A stretch of 64,000 nucleotides of DNA from Pseudomonas sp. RIT-PI-q (lineage in GTDB: Bacteria > Pseudomonadota > Gammaproteobacteria > Pseudomonadales > Pseudomonadaceae): contig NZ_LHPC01000040.1 in the NCBI RefSeq assembly GCF_001297125.1, positions 151,967 through 215,966 of the forward strand. Direction: 5' to 3'. Positions 59,904-64,000 of this stretch are shown here, in pieces. The first letter of the stretch is position 1, and each line of letters begins with the position of its first letter. A program made the translations under genes and the position numbers. Under the pieces are notes generated by a model. The model ran no database searches. It saw only the letters and a list, made by a program, of their open reading frames with translations, and was not told the origin of the DNA.

Positions 59904-62087
59904 TCAAAGCAGCCGACCAGTTATGGAGTCAAGTTTGAATAGCCCGCCTTCGAGCCCCTGTGCAGCCCACGCTTGGACATTTTTCACGCCAAGCGCAAGA
60001 TCCATATCAGTCAAACTGCTTAAGTTATTGTTAAGTTTCACTAGCTTGTTTTTTACAGCTTCAGTGTACTGACCGTGATTCGACCAGTGCCCCGGCATGC
60101 CAGTAGTTTGGGCTAGATCTTTGGAGCCCGGCAAGAAAATGCCATTGGATGCCCCATCCGGATCCCAACCTATTTTTTTCAACCTACCAAACATACTTTT
60201 GAATTGAGTACTTTTTATCAGTTCTTCAGGTAGCAAATGGTGATTCGCCATTCCATCGCCGGATCTCGCACCCATATTGTTACCTAACTTCGTTGAGCAC
60301 CAGCCTAATGGATCGACCCAGTTATTAGGGCTTGGTGTGTACGAGTAAAAATTCATACCTCCTGATAAAGCAATCGGATCCTGCGTAATAAACCGCCCCA
60401 CCTCCGGATCGTAATACCGAAACGTGTTGTAGTGCAGTCCCGTCTCGTCGTCGAAATACTGCCCCTGAAACCGCAGATTCTGCTCTACTTCATTGACGTC
60501 CAATCGCTCCAGCGAGCCCCACGCCTTGTACGTCGCCTGCCAGACAATCTGCCCTTCCCGGTCAGTCATCTCCAGCGGCGTACCAATCTGGTCGGTGTGT
60601 AAGAAGTAGAGCTTCTGCTCCCCGCCCTCGGCCTGATCCACCCGCGCCAACGGCGCATAACTACCCGGCTCGTAAATGTACAGGCTGCTCTGCCCCGGAC
60701 TTTCCTCGCGCAACATGCGCAAACCTTGCCACAGGAAATTCTTCTGTTCGGTGACGCCGTTGACCGCTGACACCTTGGCCACACGACGCCCCAGGCTGTC
60801 GTAACGATAAGCGCCGGTACTTTCCAGCTTGCCGTTGACCAACGTCTCGGCCTTAACCAGCCGATTCTCACCGTCATAACTGAACGTTTGCAGCTTGTTC
60901 ATACCACTGCGCTTTTCAATCAGGTTGCCCCACGCATCGTAGGTGTATTCCTGATCCCGCCACTGCTTGATTCGATTGTCTTTGACGTGATCAAACTGGC
61001 TGGTGTTGAAGTTCAACCGGTTCGCCGCCGCGTCGTAGCGGAACTCTTCACTGTCCACCAACTTGCCGGTGTCACGGCTGTGCAGTTGGCCGTTGGCTTC
61101 GTAGTCGTACTTGATCTCGCCGCGCAACTTGTCGAGGGTGCGGGTCAGTTCGCCGGCCGGGTCGTATTGGTGGCGGCGGTGGATCGGGTTGTAGGCGTGC
61201 TCCACCAGCAGTTCGGGCTGGATGCCGGGGTTGTGCAGTTGTGAGAGCTTTTCCGCCGGCAGGGTCGAGGCGAACTGCCAGGCCTTGCGGCCCATGGCGT
61301 CGTAGCCGAAACAACTGGTGAGCTGGCCCTGGGTGCGCAGGACTTCGCGGTGCAGGTCGTCGCGTTCCATATCGCTGATGAGCTGGCCGTCGAGGTTGAG
61401 TTGGTGCAGGTGGCCGCTGCCGTAATACAGGTGGTTCAGGTGCTGGCCGGTCGGCAGGGTCAGCGTCGTCAGGTTGCTCGGCGGATCGTAGTCGTAGGAC
61501 AAGGCGCCTTGCGGCGTGGTCTCTTTGATCAGGCGGCCCAGCAGGTCGTAAGCGAAATCGAGTTTCTCTTCGCTGACGCCGAGTTTTTTGCCGTGGGCGG
61601 TGGGCAGGCGTTCGATGGACAGCAAGCGATCGCCGTCGTCGTAGGTGTAATCCTGACGCGCATCGGCGTTGAGCTTGGCCAACAGTCGGCCGATGGTGTC
61701 GCGCTCGAATTCGGTGTGGCGCTGTGGCCGTTCAGCGCGTTCGCCGTAGCCGATTTCGTCGACCCGCGTCAGGTGCCCGCCGAGGTTGTAGCTGAATCGA
61801 CGGGTCAGGTTGTCGATGCGTTTTTCTTCGACCAAGCGGTCGGACGCGTCGTAGGCAAACTGGTACGCCGCGTTGTTTTCATTGACCAGCGCGGTCAGGC
61901 GAATAGCCTGGTCATATTCGTAGCGGATGCGTTGGCCTTTGGCGTCCTGGCGGCTGCTCGGCAGGCCGCGAGCGGTGCGCAGCAGGCGCGTCGTCTGGCC
62001 TTTGCCGTCGGTGTGCGTCAGGACCTGGCCGAGGGCGTTGTAGGTAAACGACTCGGCGCTGCCGTCCGGATGCTGGATGCGCAGCAC
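59904..62087 (-). CDS. Orphan Rhs C-terminal module with AHH-type nuclease tip
   Basis: The 727-codon frame from a GTG at 62087 (in-frame core continues to 62243, where TAA and non-Rhs sequence lie just upstream) carries a long YD-repeat core and the junction YYDPEVGRFITQDPIALSGG. The tip of about 150 residues has MANHHLLPEEL and GASNGIFLPGSKDLAQ, followed by GHWSNHGQYTEAV. These match the AHH branch of HNH/EndoVII nucleases. There is no N-terminal Rhs region, so it is an orphan or silent cassette. An immunity gene follows after nine bases. Confidence 0.85.
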   Translation of the reverse strand: MLRIQHPDGSAESFTYNALGQVLTHTDGKGQTTRLLRTARGLPSSRQDAKGQRIRYEYDQAIRLTALVNENNAAYQFAYDASDRLVEEKRIDNLTRRFSYNLGGHLTRVDEIGYGERAERPQRHTEFERDTIGRLLAKLNADARQDYTYDDGDRLLSIERLPTAHGKKLGVSEEKLDFAYDLLGRLIKETTPQGALSYDYDPPSNLTTLTLPTGQHLNHLYYGSGHLHQLNLDGQLISDMERDDLHREVLRTQGQLTSCFGYDAMGRKAWQFASTLPAEKLSQLHNPGIQPELLVEHAYNPIHRRHQYDPAGELTRTLDKLRGEIKYDYEANGQLHSRDTGKLVDSEEFRYDAAANRLNFNTSQFDHVKDNRIKQWRDQEYTYDAWGNLIEKRSGMNKLQTFSYDGENRLVKAETLVNGKLESTGAYRYDSLGRRVAKVSAVNGVTEQKNFLWQGLRMLREESPGQSSLYIYEPGSYAPLARVDQAEGGEQKLYFLHTDQIGTPLEMTDREGQIVWQATYKAWGSLERLDVNEVEQNLRFQGQYFDDETGLHYNTFRYYDPEVGRFITQDPIALSGGMNFYSYTPSPNNWVDPLGWCSTKLGNNMGARSGDGMANHHLLPEELIKSTQFKSMFGRLKKIGWDPDGASNGIFLPGSKDLAQTTGMPGHWSNHGQYTEAVKNKLVKLNNNLSSLTDMDLALGVKNVQAWAAQGLEGGLFKLDSITGRLL

Positions 62088-62431
62088 TTCGCCGTCGGGT
62101 TTGCGTTCCAGGGTGGTGGTCTGGTTCAGGGCATCGGTGACGGCGATCAGGTGATGGCGCTCGTCGAAGCGGTAAAGGGTGTTTTTACCCGAGCAATCCT
62201 GGAAACGCTCGACTTGGGCCAGGGTGTTCCACCACAGGTATTTGGAATTTTGGGGTGACGTCGCTTAGTTTAGATAGCGGCTACAATAAAACTTAATTCA
62301 TGGAGTAATGACTGACAAAAAATCAGTCACCTCCACAATTCAATTTTTAAAGAATACATAATTATCCGAAACAAACACCACAACCAACCAGCGACTCCCG
62401 ACAAGTAGCATTAATCAATAACACATTACAA

Positions 62432-63061
62432 TCAAGACATCTCACCCCAGGGGTCAAAAGAAAATTCGATATCTATCGGCTTGAAACTTAATCCAACTAG
62501 ATTGTTTTCCGCACGCTTCTTGAAACCTTCACTACAAACCCATTTCATCAACTCAATACAGACAAAGAAATCTTGTTGAACATTCTTTTTGGTTGCAAAA
62601 ATCTTAATCCAGCTATAGACAGGCACCTCTGGATGATATCGATTAAATACGGGTTCGCCACTGCTTAGATCCGACTCCAACGCGTACTCAGAACCAGACT
62701 GTTCTAATAGCGCCACTGAGTCAAGAGGGATAAAAATAAAATAATCACCTCTAGGTGGATTGTTTTGTGTAAGGTTTAGCTCGACAGGGACCGCTCGATA
62801 GCTAACATTCAAACCATCGCAAACCTCTAAAAAGCGCTTTGAAACTATATTGTGCGGAGACCCAAGAAAGTCAACACAGAGAGACTTAATTGAACGATCT
62901 AAAATATTGAACTTATACTCTCTATTAATCATGACCTGTTCCGCACTCGGATCAAATTCATCCCACTCCCAATCATCATAATTAAACACACCAGATATGA
63001 ACTCTGGCTGCTCGCAAGAGCTGCCATCATAATCCACCAAGTAAAATAACTCTGTATTCAT
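62432..63061 (-). CDS. Putative immunity protein (Imm11/DUF1629-like) for the AHH toxin at 63.1 kb
   Basis: The 209-residue acidic protein overlaps the stop of the upstream Rhs-AHH gene by ATGA. It contains FLEVCDGLNVSYRAVPVEL, MKWVCSEGFKKRAENNLVG and a closing FSFDPWGEM, paralleling the immunity protein at 59.3 kb though diverged. Pairing of related immunity proteins with related AHH tips supports toxin-immunity coevolution. Confidence 0.78.
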   Translation of the reverse strand: MNTELFYLVDYDGSSCEQPEFISGVFNYDDWEWDEFDPSAEQVMINREYKFNILDRSIKSLCVDFLGSPHNIVSKRFLEVCDGLNVSYRAVPVELNLTQNNPPRGDYFIFIPLDSVALLEQSGSEYALESDLSSGEPVFNRYHPEVPVYSWIKIFATKKNVQQDFFVCIELMKWVCSEGFKKRAENNLVGLSFKPIDIEFSFDPWGEMS

Positions 63062-64000
63062 AAAAGCCGTCCTGTGATTTGGTCAACTGCATATTTCCCG
63101 CTCTCTAATCCTTCACGCGCCACTTGCTGCACTTTACCTATACCTAATGCAAGCTGCGTATCGCTCAATCTGTTTGCTTTAAAAGCGGCATTCAGGTTAC
63201 TGAGCTCAGCATTAACTGCTTTTGTATATGCTGAGTGGCTTGACCAATGACCTGGCAAATCTATTTGTTTCGCAAGTTCAGATTTCCCTGGTAGAAAAAT
63301 CCCGTTGGATGCACCATCGCCATTGAATCCCATAGATTTTAATTTCTTGAACATCTGGGAGTATGCAGGAGCTTTCATAAGTTCTTCTGGTATCAAGTGG
63401 TGGTTAGCCATCCCGTCACCGGTCTTCGCTCCCATACTCTTACCCAAAACGCTGGAACACCATCCCAGCGGGTCTATCCAACTCGTTGAGTTTGTTGCAT
63501 AGCCATAAAGGTTGAATCCACCCAACAACCCAATCGGATCCTGCGTAACAAACCGCCCCACCTCCGGATCGTAATACCGAAACGTGTTGTAGTGCAGCCC
63601 CGTCTCGTCGTCAAAATACTGTCCCTGAAACCGCAGGTTCTGTTCGACCTCGTTCACTTCAAGCTTTTCTAACGAGCCCCACGCCTTATACGTCGCCTGC
63701 CAGACGATCTGCCCTTCCCGGTCGGTCATCTCCAGCGGCGTACCAATCTGGTCGGTATGAAAGTAATAGAGCTTCTGTTCTTCTCCTTCGCTCTGATCAA
63801 CTCTGGCTAAAGGTGCATAGCTCCCCGGCTCGTAAATGTAGAGGCTGCTCTGCCCCGGACTTTCCTCGCGCAGCATGCGCAAACCTTGCCACAGGAAATT
63901 CTTCTGTTCGGTGACGCCGTTGACCGCTGACACCTTGGCCACACGACGCCCCAGGCTGTCGTAACGATAAGCGCCGGTACTTTCCAGCTTGCCGTTGACC
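63058..64000 (-). CDS. Rhs protein C-terminus with AHH-type nuclease tip (N-terminus outside window)
   Basis: The frame is open to the window edge and carries the end of the Rhs core (LYYFHTDQIGTPLEMTDREG, YYDPEVGRFVTQDPIGLLGG). The tip shows MANHHLIPEELMKAPAYS, GASNGIFLPGKSELAK and GHWSSHSAYTKAVN, an AHH-type nuclease closely related to the tip at 59.9 kb. It could be another orphan or the end of the complete rhs gene; sequence beyond 64000 would tell. Its immunity gene overlaps by four bases. Confidence 0.85.
   Translation of the reverse strand, partial: VNGKLESTGAYRYDSLGRRVAKVSAVNGVTEQKNFLWQGLRMLREESPGQSSLYIYEPGSYAPLARVDQSEGEEQKLYYFHTDQIGTPLEMTDREGQIVWQATYKAWGSLEKLEVNEVEQNLRFQGQYFDDETGLHYNTFRYYDPEVGRFVTQDPIGLLGGFNLYGYATNSTSWIDPLGWCSSVLGKSMGAKTGDGMANHHLIPEELMKAPAYSQMFKKLKSMGFNGDGASNGIFLPGKSELAKQIDLPGHWSSHSAYTKAVNAELSNLNAAFKANRLSDTQLALGIGKVQQVAREGLESGKYAVDQITGRLL

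Overview
The window is a chromosomal stretch of a Pseudomonas, most likely of the P. fluorescens group. The coding style is G+C-rich, REP/REPIN-type repeats (TGTAGGAGC...GCTCCTACA and TGTAGCAGCTGG...) are scattered between genes, and typical Pseudomonas genes are present (gapN, CstA with a YbdD-like partner, OprD porin, carboxynorspermidine genes). Two patches are visibly A+T-rich and look acquired: 6.4-9.8 kb and the Rhs tips at 56.9-63.5 kb.

Layout. 1-6.2 kb: the start of a flavoprotein operon led by a GntR regulator, a DyP peroxidase, a GapN-type dehydrogenase and a FUSC membrane protein. 6.4-9.8 kb: two large A+T-rich genes of unknown function. 9.8-12.2 kb: an EamA exporter divergent from an Lrp regulator, a Bax-inhibitor-1 membrane protein and tRNA-Ser(UGA). 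12.5-16.5 kb: a GntR-SDR-BKACE-MFS catabolic operon. 16.6-20.5 kb: a phage-type XRE/S24 repressor with small genes and a PL7 alginate-lyase-like gene that carries the same operator motif. 20.6-25.2 kb: carboxynorspermidine dehydrogenase and decarboxylase, an HMCES/YedK protein and small ORFs. 25.4-33.0 kb: a LysR regulator divergent from an NDP-forming acyl-CoA synthetase / crotonase / aldehyde dehydrogenase / crotonase / MFS operon. 33-35.5 kb: a periplasmic sorbosone-dehydrogenase-like lipoprotein, then a tandem array of 189-bp REP units. 35.5-49.1 kb: a LysR regulator divergent from a large catabolic cluster (Fe-alcohol dehydrogenase, crotonase, CaiB CoA-transferase, TRAP transporter, FlK-like thioesterase, two paralogous amidohydrolases, ketoglutarate-semialdehyde-type dehydrogenase, secreted PPC-domain protein, OprD porin). 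49.2-55.6 kb: a diguanylate cyclase, CstA with its YbdD partner, and a divergent Cache histidine kinase / NarL-type regulator pair. 55.6-64 kb: an array of orphan Rhs C-terminal toxin modules, three of them followed by candidate immunity genes, and the fourth a broken core that runs into a REP element.

The items most worth pursuing are the Rhs orphan array with its recombination scars, the shared repressor operators in front of the PL7 lyase gene, the undefined TRAP/CoA/lactonase pathway, and the two unrecognised A+T-rich genes. All assignments come from reading the sequence and translations; no database search was run.
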